Positions 26,514 to 35,474 of a stretch of 64,000 nt of DNA are shown here, in pieces (position 1 is the first letter of the stretch; the number at the start of each line of letters is the position of its first letter). The stretch spans positions 7,754,580 to 7,818,579 of the forward strand of contig NZ_AP025018.1 of assembly GCF_019977735.1 (NCBI RefSeq), written 5' to 3'. The notes beneath the pieces were generated by a model. That model made no database searches and was not told where the DNA came from. It was given only the letters and a program-made list of their open reading frames with translations. The position numbers were made by a program, and so were the translations under genes. Origin of the DNA: Calothrix sp. PCC 7716. GTDB lineage: Bacteria > Cyanobacteriota > Cyanobacteriia > Cyanobacteriales > Nostocaceae.

Positions 26514-27599
26514 TTAGCTGGCTAATGCAGGCGCCTGTTGTGCAACTGGTATAGGTTCACCACAAGCGAGGTCTAGGGGGAAGTTATGAGCATTGCGTTC
26601 GTGCATGACTTCAAAACCGATGTTTGCTCGGTTTAAGACATCTGCCCAAGATGGCAGTACTCGACCTTGAGCATCTAGGATGGAGTTGTTAAAGTTAAAG
26701 CCGTTGAGGTTAAATGCCATTGTGCTAATACCTATTGCAGTAGCCCAAATACAAATTACGGGCCAAGCTGCAAGGAAAAAGTGCAATGAGCGAGAGTTGG
26801 TAAAAGAAGCATACTGCCAAATCAGGCGCCCAAAGTAACCATGTGCGGCTACGATGTTATAGGTTTCCTCTCCTTGACCAAATTTATAACCGTTGTTTTG
26901 TGATTCGTTTTCTGTTGTTTCTCGTACTAAGCTGCTTGTTACGAGTGAACCATGCATTGCACAGAACAGCGAACCACCGAATACCCCAGCAACTCCTAAC
27001 ATATGAAAAGGATTCATCAGAATATTATGTTCTGCCTGAAACACAAACATAAAGTTAAAAGTGCCACTGATACCCATTGGTAAACCATCTGAGAAGCTGC
27101 CTTGTCCAATTGGATATATTAAGAATACAGAAGTAGTTGCTGCAAGTGGTGCGCTATAAGCAACAGCTATCCAAGGACGCATTCCTAAACGATATGATAA
27201 TTCCCACTCACGTCCCATATAGCAACAAAGCGCGGGTACATAGTGAAAAGCAATCATTTGATATGGCCCACCGTTGTACAGCCATTCATCTATAGAAGCT
27301 GCTTCCCATATAGGGTAGAAGTGTAAACCAATTGCATTAGAACTGGGAACGACTGCGGCAGTTATGAGATTATTGCCATAAAGTAATGAGCCAGATACAG
27401 GTTCGCGAATACCGTCAATATCTACTGGAGGCGCCGCAATGAAAGCTGTTACAAACACGCAGGTAGAAACAGCTAGCAAAGGAATCATTAATACACCAAA
27501 CCAGCCAATGTACAGCCGATTTTCGGTACTAGTTACCCAATTGCAGAACCTCTCCCACGTTGGAAAGCGACTTCTTTGTCGTTGAGAGATTATTGTCAT
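26514..27599 (-). CDS. psbA: photosystem II D1, far-red paralogue (PsbA)
   Basis: A 361-residue D1 protein. The ligands of the Mn4CaO5 cluster are all retained, numbered one above the usual D1 numbers: Asp171 (SFSDGLPMG), Glu190 (FQAEHN), and His333, Glu334, His338 and Asp343 ([14 protein letters not shown]). The redox tyrosine is Tyr162 (FLIYPIGQG). Position 131 is Glu (GREWELS). The C-terminal extension after DLA is processed in the family. This is therefore a water-oxidising far-red D1 and not the ChlF type. It is the first gene of the minus-strand block and divergent from rfpB. The start is the ATG at 27599; the longer frame upstream is not D1-like. Confidence 0.95.
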   Translation of the reverse strand: MTIISQRQRSRFPTWERFCNWVTSTENRLYIGWFGVLMIPLLAVSTCVFVTAFIAAPPVDIDGIREPVSGSLLYGNNLITAAVVPSSNAIGLHFYPIWEAASIDEWLYNGGPYQMIAFHYVPALCCYMGREWELSYRLGMRPWIAVAYSAPLAATTSVFLIYPIGQGSFSDGLPMGISGTFNFMFVFQAEHNILMNPFHMLGVAGVFGGSLFCAMHGSLVTSSLVRETTENESQNNGYKFGQGEETYNIVAAHGYFGRLIWQYASFTNSRSLHFFLAAWPVICIWATAIGISTMAFNLNGFNFNNSILDAQGRVLPSWADVLNRANIGFEVMHERNAHNFPLDLACGEPIPVAQQAPALAS

Positions 27600-28120
27600 A
27601 ATGAATGTTTGAAAAAAAATCAAACAAATATATAAAATACTGAGTTTAGAAATCCCCCATTACAACAGATTTATGAAGCCTAAAGTAATGGGGAAGGAGA
27701 TTACAATCGATGCAAAATACAGCAGACCAATCGAGCGCTTTGTCAAAACATAACCAATAAAAATGAAGAACTCATGAAGTATGAGTTTTTCTTTACAATA
27801 CTTAATATTTTTTATTTGCAAAAATTTAAAATCCCAGAAACCGGGTTTCTTTATTTAAACCATAGATTAGTCTTGATGGTAAAGAAAACTTCATATCCAA
27901 TGCAAGTAGATACTTGAAAAATTAATTAAGAAACAATACGAAACATTAAGTATATTAAACTGGAGTGACTATTAATTCCTGAATTTGACGATAATACTCT
28001 TTTAATAAAATTCTGTGCGAGGTCATTTTTGACAAAAATAAGTCAACCATAGTATTTGTATAAAATTAGAGATTAATTCTGTCAAACCAACAGCGTTGAA
28101 GTACACAGAGGTTTAATTCA
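27600..28120. promoter_or_regulatory. divergent control region between psbA and rfpB
   Basis: This 521-bp stretch has no gene and must hold the promoters of the minus-strand far-red block and of rfpBAC. It contains one AGAAACCGGGTTTCT copy at 27836-27850. A TTGACA at 28029-28034 with A/T-rich TAGTAT or TATAAA hexamers downstream could be the rfpB promoter, but the spacing (15 or 24 bp) is not ideal. RfpB binding sites are expected here; no consensus was recognised. Confidence 0.4.
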
Positions 28121-29221
28121 ATGCGGATTTTAATAGTTGAAGATGACGAGTGCATAGCTAAAACACTTTTAAGTGTCCTTGGCAACCAGCATTACACAGT
28201 TGACGTGGCTAGCGACGGTAACTCCGGTTGGGAGTTAATAGAAACTTTTTCGTATGATTTGATACTGCTTGATGTCATGCTACCAAAGCTAGATGGACTC
28301 AAGATTTGTCAGAGGTTGCGCTCTAAAAACTACCAAACGCCTATTTTACTACTGACGGCGAAAAATTCAAATACAGATAAAGTAGAGGGATTAGAAGCAG
28401 GAGCAGATGATTATGTGGTTAAGCCATTTGAGTTTTCTGAGCTACTAGCGCGTATTCGTGTTTTGCTACGGCGCCGAAATTTACCCATTCAAACAGTACT
28501 ACGATGGGAAAACTTGTGTTTGTATCCAGATAGCTGCGAAGTTACCTACAACGATAATTTGCTCACCTTAACTCCTAAAGAGTACCGTTTACTAGAACTT
28601 TTCCTGCGTAATAATAACCAGGTTTTTAGCCGAAGTGATATTCTTGACCACCTTTGGTCTATCGAACAGGCGCCTTCCGAAGATACAGTAACAGCGCATA
28701 TCAAAGGTTTGCGGCAAAAAATCATTCAAGCAGGCGCCCCAAATGATTGTATAGAAACAGTATATGGCATCGGCTATCGTTTAAGAGAAACTGGTTTCGA
28801 CAACAAAAAGCAATCTTTGAAAGTGCAGCAGAAAAAAAAGAGCCAAAAACAACAAATGAAAACTGCATTAACCGAATTATGGCAAAACTTACAATCTAAA
28901 ACAAACGAACGTTTAGCCGTTTTACAACAAACAGCTACAGCACTAACTTTAAATGAATTGGCAGAAGAACAAAAACAGCAAGCTCAAGTTACAGCACATA
29001 AGTTAGCAGGAATATTAGGTGTATTTGGTTTAGCAGAGGGTTCACGTCTTGCCAAGCAGATAGAGCAGATGTTTAAGTTAGGGATGCAAAAAGACCAAAG
29101 TACAGTAATTAACCTCTGCCACTTAGTAGAACTTCTCCAACAAGAACTCAATAAACCAGTCTTTGAAGAGTTTGACAAAGCAGTTTTGAATTTTGTAGAG
29201 GAGGAAGATAGTGTCAAATGA
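28121..29221 (+). CDS. rfpB: FaRLiP response regulator RfpB (REC-winged helix-HPt)
   Basis: A 366-residue DNA-binding response regulator, the likely transcriptional activator of the island. The receiver domain is at 1-118 with phospho-Asp51 (LILLDVMLPKLDG) and Lys101 (VVKPFEF). The OmpR-type winged helix is at about 125-225 (LTPKEYRLLELFL, TVYGIGYRL). A Lys/Gln-rich linker leads to an HPt-type helical bundle at about 255-355 with His293 (TAHKLAGILGVFGLA). The protein ends there. The RfpB described from other FaRLiP strains is remembered as having a second receiver at the C-terminus, which is absent here. The stop overlaps the rfpA GTG start by 11 bp. Confidence 0.88.
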   Translation: MRILIVEDDECIAKTLLSVLGNQHYTVDVASDGNSGWELIETFSYDLILLDVMLPKLDGLKICQRLRSKNYQTPILLLTAKNSNTDKVEGLEAGADDYVVKPFEFSELLARIRVLLRRRNLPIQTVLRWENLCLYPDSCEVTYNDNLLTLTPKEYRLLELFLRNNNQVFSRSDILDHLWSIEQAPSEDTVTAHIKGLRQKIIQAGAPNDCIETVYGIGYRLRETGFDNKKQSLKVQQKKKSQKQQMKTALTELWQNLQSKTNERLAVLQQTATALTLNELAEEQKQQAQVTAHKLAGILGVFGLAEGSRLAKQIEQMFKLGMQKDQSTVINLCHLVELLQQELNKPVFEEFDKAVLNFVEEEDSVK

Positions 29222-31697
29222 TACTTTTAATAACCAAGAAAATTCGTCTATAGAGTCAATAAACCCTGTAGACTCACTTGAAGTATTGCTGCATAAGTTA
29301 ATGAACCGTGTTCGTCAATATGCAGAATTATCTGACATTTTGTCAGTAACGGTTAACGAAGTGCGGGTTTTTCTGGAAACTGACCGGGTTAAGGTATATA
29401 AATTTGATACAGATGGTAGCGGTGAAGTTATCGCTGAATCTGTTAACGAGTGTTTACCCTCACTATTAGGGCAACATTTCCCCGCAGAGGATATTCCAGT
29501 TGAAGCGCGTGAAATGTTTCAGACAGTTCGCCAGCGTACAATTGTAGATGTAGCTGCTCAAACTATAGGGTTAAGTCGATTTTTATATCCTGACAGTGAT
29601 AATAATGATATTTGGTTTCGTCACGTAGACCCCTGCCATATCGAATATTTGATATCAATGGGTGTGAATTCTTCTGTAGTTGTGCCAATTTTACACCGTC
29701 AGCAGTTGTGGGGATTATTAGTTTCTCATCACAGCGTACCGCGAAATGTTACCGAACGAGAATTACAAGTATTGCAACTTGTAGCAGACCAATTATCTAT
29801 TGCGGTGGGACAGTCAACCTTACTTCAACAGACTCGAATTTTAGCACAACAAGAAGCTACAATTAACCGTGTTGCTAAACTGTTACATTCAATGACCGAA
29901 ATGCAGTTGCAACAAGCTTTAGAGTTAGCGGTATCGGGTTTACAAGCTAGCGGTGGTAGAGTTTATATTGCGCCACAAAAACCAAACGAAGAAGCACAAA
30001 TATATAGTTGTGGGTCTGGGAGTATATTAAATGAAGACTATTGCGATTGGTTAACTACTCAACCAACTGAGCCTGAACTGAATCATATTTGGGTAATTAA
30101 TGATTTGCTTGTATCAGCTTTACCAGAATATTTAGCGAATGATTTTAATAAAGCTGAAATTCGGAGCTTATTAATTGTTCGCTTGGAGTACCGTACTTCA
30201 ATTGTGGGTTATTTGAGTTTTTTCCGTCGCTCTATTGATACAGAAACTTTATGGGCACGGCGCCGAGACCCTCTGGACGAGCGACATTTACGTCCAGTAA
30301 AATCGTTTGAAGCATGGCAAGAGTTAAAAAAAGCTCAAGTCAACGCTTGGACGGCGCCAGAAATCGATCTAGCAAATTCTTTAGGTAGCCACTTTGCAAT
30401 GGCAATTCAGCAATATCAATTATATCAAAAAATACATATTGCTAATTATAATTTACATAGAGATATTGAACAAAGAAAGCAATTTGAAAGCAAAATTTCT
30501 GCATTAAACGCGGAGTTAGAAACACGAGTAATTGAACGTACCACTGAGTTACAGCAAGCCAATACTGAGTTGAAACATGAAGTAAAAGAACGTCAACAAG
30601 CACAAGCTTCTGTAGAACGTTTAAGTAGATATAACGAGTTAATTTTAAACTCAGCAGGTGAGGGAATTTATGGGTTAGATTCCAACGCCAAACTTACTTT
30701 TATCAATTCTGCGGGCGCCAGAATGTTGGGTTATCAAGTCGAAGAACTAATTACCCCAAATAAGCATTTTCTAGAGTATGTTATAAAACACACTAAACCT
30801 GACGGTACACCATATAAATGGTCAGAAAACCCAATTCGTGCGACTTTAGAATATGGCAAAGTCCAAAACATTTGTGATGATATATACTATCGTCGAGATG
30901 GCACAAAATTTCCTGTTGAGTATATTTCAACACCAATCGAAGAACAAGGTCAAATTATCGGCGCCGTAGTTATTTTCAAAGATATTACCGAACGGCAAAT
31001 TATTGAGCGCATGAAGGATGAGTTTGTTTCTATAGTTAGTCACGAACTACGAACACCTTTAACTTCGATATGCAGCGCTTTAGGTTTACTATCAAATAAT
31101 TCGCTTGATAGCCAACCAGTTAAGAAACATAGAATGTTAGAAATTGCCTTTGAAAATACAAACCGTTTGGTGCGTCTTATCAACGATATCCTTGATATAG
31201 AGCGCATCAACTCCGGCAAAGTTTCAATGCATTTTCAAATATGTAATGCTGCTGACTTAATGACGCAAGCTGCTGATGAAATGCGCGCGATGGCAGAAAA
31301 AGCCGAAATTACTCTTTGTGTGGCGCCGCTTCATGCTCAACTTTGGGCAGACCCAGATAGAATAGTTCAAACACTTACTAATTTAATTAGCAATGCGATT
31401 AAGTTTTCACCTGCTGGTAGTACTGTTTGGTTAAGCGCGGAAATTCAGATGACCCCTCATATCTTATTTAAAGTTAAAGATGAAGGGAGGGGAATTCCAG
31501 AAGATAAATTAGAAACTATATTTGACCGTTTTCAGCAAGTCGATGCATCAAATTCTCGTAACCAAGGAGGGACGGGTTTGGGACTTGCTATATGTCGAAG
31601 TATTGTACAACAACATGGAGGCGCCATTTGGGCAGAAAGTGTATTAGACGTAGGTAGTACATTTTATTTTACATTACCTTTATTACGAGGAACATAA
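29211..31697 (+). CDS. rfpA: FaRLiP knotless phytochrome sensor kinase RfpA
   Basis: An 828-residue far-red photoreceptor. There is no N-terminal PAS domain (knotless). The GAF domain (about 25-205) has FPAEDIPVEAR and bilin-binding Cys142-His143 (DPCHIEYLISMGV). The PHY domain (about 215-405) has the tongue LWARRRDP and SFEAWQE. A coiled coil spans about 425-470 and a PAS domain about 472-595. The HisKA domain has phospho-His611 (IVSHELRTPL). The HATPase has NLISNAIKFSPAG, DEGRGIPEDK and GGTGLGLAI. The start is GTG 29211, with GAGGAGG just upstream. Expected to autophosphorylate according to light colour and pass phosphate to RfpC/RfpB. Confidence 0.95.
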   Translation: MSNDTFNNQENSSIESINPVDSLEVLLHKLMNRVRQYAELSDILSVTVNEVRVFLETDRVKVYKFDTDGSGEVIAESVNECLPSLLGQHFPAEDIPVEAREMFQTVRQRTIVDVAAQTIGLSRFLYPDSDNNDIWFRHVDPCHIEYLISMGVNSSVVVPILHRQQLWGLLVSHHSVPRNVTERELQVLQLVADQLSIAVGQSTLLQQTRILAQQEATINRVAKLLHSMTEMQLQQALELAVSGLQASGGRVYIAPQKPNEEAQIYSCGSGSILNEDYCDWLTTQPTEPELNHIWVINDLLVSALPEYLANDFNKAEIRSLLIVRLEYRTSIVGYLSFFRRSIDTETLWARRRDPLDERHLRPVKSFEAWQELKKAQVNAWTAPEIDLANSLGSHFAMAIQQYQLYQKIHIANYNLHRDIEQRKQFESKISALNAELETRVIERTTELQQANTELKHEVKERQQAQASVERLSRYNELILNSAGEGIYGLDSNAKLTFINSAGARMLGYQVEELITPNKHFLEYVIKHTKPDGTPYKWSENPIRATLEYGKVQNICDDIYYRRDGTKFPVEYISTPIEEQGQIIGAVVIFKDITERQIIERMKDEFVSIVSHELRTPLTSICSALGLLSNNSLDSQPVKKHRMLEIAFENTNRLVRLINDILDIERINSGKVSMHFQICNAADLMTQAADEMRAMAEKAEITLCVAPLHAQLWADPDRIVQTLTNLISNAIKFSPAGSTVWLSAEIQMTPHILFKVKDEGRGIPEDKLETIFDRFQQVDASNSRNQGGTGLGLAICRSIVQQHGGAIWAESVLDVGSTFYFTLPLLRGT

Positions 31698-31699
31698 CT

Positions 31700-32086
31700 A
31701 TGAGTAAACGTGTATTAATAATAGATGACGAGCAGGGTATTCGAGAAACAACTCAAGTATGTTTAGAAATAACTGGAGATTGGGAAGTTTTTACTGCTAG
31801 TTCGGGTAAAGAAGGTTTAGTGCTAGCAGCTAGTTCACAACCAGATGTAATTCTTTTAGACGTAATGATGCCAGATATGGATGGGTTAACAACATTGAAA
31901 AAAATACAATCCAATCCAGAAATTCAGCATATTCCCGTAGTTTTTTTAACAGCTAAAGCACAACCTGCCGAACAGCGTCAGTTTAGTCAATTAAATTTAG
32001 CAGCATTAATTACTAAACCCTATGACCCATTTACTTTATCAGACCAACTTACAGAAATAATTTTACGAAGAGTACATAAAACTTGA
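31700..32086 (+). CDS. rfpC: FaRLiP single-domain response regulator RfpC
   Basis: A 128-residue stand-alone receiver. It has the acidic pocket DDE at 9-11, phospho-acceptor Asp54 (ILLDVMMPDMDG), the Thr of FLTAKA and the Lys of TKPYDPF. There is no output domain. It starts 3 bp after the rfpA stop, so rfpB-rfpA-rfpC are co-transcribed. In the FaRLiP phosphorelay it is expected to carry phosphate from RfpA toward the HPt domain of RfpB. The following 300 bp to 32387 hold a TTAATCCCCC-type repeat fragment and no gene. Confidence 0.93.
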   Translation: MSKRVLIIDDEQGIRETTQVCLEITGDWEVFTASSGKEGLVLAASSQPDVILLDVMMPDMDGLTTLKKIQSNPEIQHIPVVFLTAKAQPAEQRQFSQLNLAALITKPYDPFTLSDQLTEIILRRVHKT

Positions 32087-32387
32087 TTCAACAATACCTA
32101 ATGTTATGTCAAGAACAAATTGCAATACTACAAGGGATAGAATTTAATCCCCCAACCCCCCTTTATGTTAATTTAGCACGTTAAATACGCAAGAGCCGTA
32201 TTATGTAGTCAAAAATATGGTATCATTAAATGATAAAGTAAAAGAAGTGAACTCAACATAAAAAACTCGTCAAGATATAAGTTACGGGATATGGTTTTCT
32301 CGCATCTATTCCTTGGAGTGCAGACCTTGATTTCACTGCCTTCCACATAAATCTGTCAGGCAGTCAGCAATGTAACTATGTTCGCGT

Positions 32388-33404
32388 TTAGATTTTTTCA
32401 ATCCTAGCGAGCCATTCGGACATCTCAAGAGGTTGTTGCCAATTAAACATGAGTACTATAAAATTGTCAAGCTGCTGCTCGTTTAACTGTTCGAGTTGAC
32501 TAACTATTTGTGGCGTGAGAGACTCGGCGCCAAACTTAGCCCGAATTACAGTACTTGCCAATTCAATTTTACCTTCTAGTTTACCTTCTAGTTTGCCTTC
32601 TAGTTTGCCTTCTAGTTTGCCTTCTAACCTAGCCTTGTTAATTTCATCGTCATACCAAGCATCGATTTGTGCCATCGTTTTCATAAAATCTTCATCCTCT
32701 GGAGTTAAGCTATCAGTAGGTATACCTTTCAGATAAACACAGTATTTGATACATGCACTTATTATATCAGTTTTTTCTCTACGGTCTGGAGATAACTGCT
32801 TGATTAACTCAAAAGCGCTAGTCGCAGAATGTTTATCTCCCAACATTTTTAGCCACATCGTTTCTGGAATATCATCCAGTTGCGCGATAATCACAATTCC
32901 CATCCGCAAAATTGGTGCAAGCCGATATACACCTGTACCTAATTCTATTGCTGCTTGAGCGTAGCATGATGCCAATATTTTTTCACTGCAATTAACTGTC
33001 AGTATCCACGTAAATGGATTTTGATCTTCAATTTGTTTTTTTACATATGAAGGCAGACGCTCTCGACTTGTTAAGTTTAGTTGAGTTTTAGCGTTCTCAA
33101 TAAGTTCTTTTTGCTTTTGCCACCAATACAGATTCTTGCGAGTAATCGATTGATTAATATCTATCTCTTCTAAATAGGAGCTATAATGTTCAATAATCAG
33201 AGTTGGATTTTCTTGCATCAACGTATCGAATAAGCCTAAATTCTCCTCTTGCCATCCAACCTTTTCTCGCTCGACCATAAACATCAAATCTATTTCGAGG
33301 TCTTCATCGTTACGGACTTGGATGTTTTGCAGAGTTTCTCCTTTGGTTTTATATAAAGACTGGATATAAAATTTGAAGAAGCGGTCGTGTTTGTACTGAG
33401 CCAT
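32388..33404 (-). CDS. Rpn/PD-(D/E)XK-type protein with DUF4351-like tail
   Basis: A 338-residue protein of the cyanobacterial Rpn-like (recombination-promoting nuclease/putative transposase) class. The N-terminal region is a degenerate nuclease fold (DEDLEIDLMFMVERE, LIIEHYSS). In the middle is a KLEG/LEGK tetrapeptide repeated several times (DNA about 32570-32630), then a C-terminal region resembling DUF4351 (STVIRAKFGAESLTPQIVSQLEQLNEQQL). Such proteins are scattered and often linked to genome rearrangement; their true role in cyanobacteria is unsettled. It points against the flow of the far-red genes between rfpC and chlF, so it is an insertion into the island. A second relative lies at 60232. 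Confidence 0.7.
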   Translation of the reverse strand: MAQYKHDRFFKFYIQSLYKTKGETLQNIQVRNDEDLEIDLMFMVEREKVGWQEENLGLFDTLMQENPTLIIEHYSSYLEEIDINQSITRKNLYWWQKQKELIENAKTQLNLTSRERLPSYVKKQIEDQNPFTWILTVNCSEKILASCYAQAAIELGTGVYRLAPILRMGIVIIAQLDDIPETMWLKMLGDKHSATSAFELIKQLSPDRREKTDIISACIKYCVYLKGIPTDSLTPEDEDFMKTMAQIDAWYDDEINKARLEGKLEGKLEGKLEGKLEGKIELASTVIRAKFGAESLTPQIVSQLEQLNEQQLDNFIVLMFNWQQPLEMSEWLARIEKI

Positions 33405-33608
33405 TTCAATCTATGCGCGTTTTTGGTAGAATTTTCATGTTGTGGCAGTAATTTTTACCTTACACGAGTGTAGTTAATTTATATATAAAAAATTGTAACA
33501 ATAACTAAATTTTCTTACATTAGTAACCGATATAATTTTGTATTTAGTTATACAGAGAATATTGATTCGTCAAATTAATTTGCATTACTTGGGGAGTGCA
33601 GCTCATCG

Positions 33609-33767
33609 TTAATCGGTCGTGATTGTTGCCAACAGAATTCCCAAGAGACGCTCGATAGGCGTTATATCATATTCAGTAATATCAACCACAAGTTCAGTTC
33701 CTGAGAGCTTGAGGAATTTCCAACTACTGCCGTTGGTTACACGGGTTGGCTTTGAATTAGCGCGCAT
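33609..33767 (-). CDS. small hypothetical ORF (52 aa)
   Basis: A 52-residue frame starting MRANSKPTRVTNGSSWKFL, with no membrane segment and no good ribosome-binding site. Not recognised. It is the only sizeable frame in the 842-bp gap between the Rpn gene and chlF. The rest of that gap is A/T rich, with a single ACCCGGTTCG/CCGGGTTT repeat near 34177-34202. It could be a leftover of a decayed gene. Confidence 0.25.
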   Translation of the reverse strand: MRANSKPTRVTNGSSWKFLKLSGTELVVDITEYDITPIERLLGILLATITTD

Positions 33768-34246
33768 AGTTGGCTAGGGTATTTAGTTGAAGCTGAGATA
33801 GAGAACGGAGTTTATATATAAATTCAGTCATTACAAAAGCAAATAATAACTGCGGGCAAAGATTTATACCCGAAGCAAGTAAATTATAACGATGCCAATT
33901 ATATTCGATTATTTCCGCTTTGCCACTTTTTGAACCATATGTGTGATTGCTATAGACTAATATTTATGAATGTAATTGTAAATTTTTTTAAACGGCACCC
34001 ATTTCTTCATTAGTTCTTCATAACTTTCTTATATTGTGCAAATGTGACTGGAATTACAGATTGCTTGTAACACATATCTTAAGCAGTATGGAGGCAAGCA
34101 CGCTTTCAACCTGACAAAAGTAATTTCAGTAACGCTGATATTGCAAGCGGTTGCGCTTTGTATACACCTGAAGTTACCCGGTTCGTCAAAAAAACCGGGT
34201 TTCACCAAATATAAAAGTTCCCTAATAACCAGGAGTGATAAATTCA

Positions 34247-35347
34247 ATGGTACATGAGGGTACGTTTGAAACAAATTGTGATGATAATACTGTTTTAGAA
34301 GAAAATACGACTCAGGTTTTACAGAAACACCGTCAGTCGGTGTGGGAAAGGTTTTGTAGTTGGGTGACAAGCACTGACAATCGGTTGTATGTCGGCTGGT
34401 TTGGTTTGGTGATGTTCCCGACTTTGGCTGTGGCAAGTGTAGCTTTTATTGTTGCTTTTATTGCGGCGCCTCCTGTTGATTTATATGGGTGGGGTGAACC
34501 GATATCTGGTTCTTTGCTGAGTGGTAACAATATAATTACTGCTGCTGTGGTTCCCACTTCAACGGCGATTGGTTTACATTTTTACCCTATTTGGGGTGCC
34601 GCATCACTCGATGAATGGCTGCATAATGGTGGTCCTTATCAGTTGATTGTGTTGCATTTCTTGATTGGTATTTACTGTTATCAAGATAGAGAGTGGGAGT
34701 TAAGCTATCGTTTGGGTATGCGTCCCTGGATTAGTTTGGCTTTTTCGGCGCCTGTTTCTGCTGCTGCTGCGGTTTTGTTAGTTTATCCAATTGGGCAAGG
34801 TGGTTTTTCTGAAGGTATGCCTTTAGGAATTTCTGGAACATTCCATTTTATGTTCCAACTACAAGCCGAGCATAATTTCTTAATGAACCCGTTTCATATG
34901 ATTGGGGTAGCGGGTGTGTTGGGAGGTGCGTTTTTAAGCACTTTGCACGGTTCTTTAGTTACCTCTACTTTTTGGCGTGCCACTAATGAATCTGAATCTA
35001 TTAATAACGGTTATAAGTATGGTCAAAAAGAACAAACTTATAGCTTTATGGCAGCGCATGAGTTTATAGGTAAGTTGGTATGGCGCCGTTTGAGTTTTAC
35101 AAACAAGCGTCAAGCTCACTTGTTACTTGCGGTTGTACCAGTTGTGGGTATTTGGAGTGCAGCTTTGGGTGTTGTATCTATGGGGTTTGGAGTCGATGGT
35201 ATTAATTTTCAAACGATACACGATGTTGATTCTACAACAATTCCAACCTGGGCAGATTTGGTTAAATGGACAGACTTGGGGTTGGAAATGATGAGTGATA
35301 CTAAGGTTCATCATTTTCCTTTGAATTTAATAAGTGATGAGTGCTGA
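34247..35347 (+). CDS. chlF: chlorophyll f synthase ChlF (super-rogue D1)
   Basis: A 366-residue D1 paralogue. The QD signature of ChlF is present at Gln146-Asp147 ([11 protein letters not shown]; ordinary D1 has MG before REWELS). The Mn-cluster ligands are lost: D1 Asp170 becomes Glu189 (GFSEGMPL), and the C-terminal [14 protein letters not shown] becomes [15 protein letters not shown], removing the His332, Glu333 and Asp342 equivalents. The redox tyrosine (Tyr180, LVYPIGQG) and quinone-iron histidines remain. This matches the photo-oxidoreductase that converts chlorophyll a to chlorophyll f. AGGAG at 34231-34235 favours ATG 34247; GTG 34235 is upstream in frame. psaA2 follows after a repeat. 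Confidence 0.95.
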   Translation: MVHEGTFETNCDDNTVLEENTTQVLQKHRQSVWERFCSWVTSTDNRLYVGWFGLVMFPTLAVASVAFIVAFIAAPPVDLYGWGEPISGSLLSGNNIITAAVVPTSTAIGLHFYPIWGAASLDEWLHNGGPYQLIVLHFLIGIYCYQDREWELSYRLGMRPWISLAFSAPVSAAAAVLLVYPIGQGGFSEGMPLGISGTFHFMFQLQAEHNFLMNPFHMIGVAGVLGGAFLSTLHGSLVTSTFWRATNESESINNGYKYGQKEQTYSFMAAHEFIGKLVWRRLSFTNKRQAHLLLAVVPVVGIWSAALGVVSMGFGVDGINFQTIHDVDSTTIPTWADLVKWTDLGLEMMSDTKVHHFPLNLISDEC

Positions 35348-35456
35348 GTGCTGAGTTCTGAGTAAAAAATTCTAGTTGTTAAGTTATTAACTCAGCACTC
35401 CCTACTCAGCACTCAGCACTACCTACTCAGCACTCAGCACTTTCTACTCAGCACTA
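35338..35456. repeat. heptamer repeats in both orientations between chlF and psaA2
   Basis: GAGTGCT-type copies at 35338-35364, then ACTCAGCACTC-type copies from about 35391 to 35456, can pair into a long hairpin. It belongs to the family at 14519 and 24667. The first copies overlap the end of chlF (its last codons lie in GATGAGTGC). It may attenuate transcription into psaA2 or simply be an STRR expansion. Confidence 0.65.
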
Positions 35457-35474
35457 TTAACAGGAGGTAAGTAG

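Noticed and set aside
34029-34436. Minus-strand 135-aa frame overlapping chlF
   Set aside because: It runs through the chlF coding start in antisense and shows no protein-like features.
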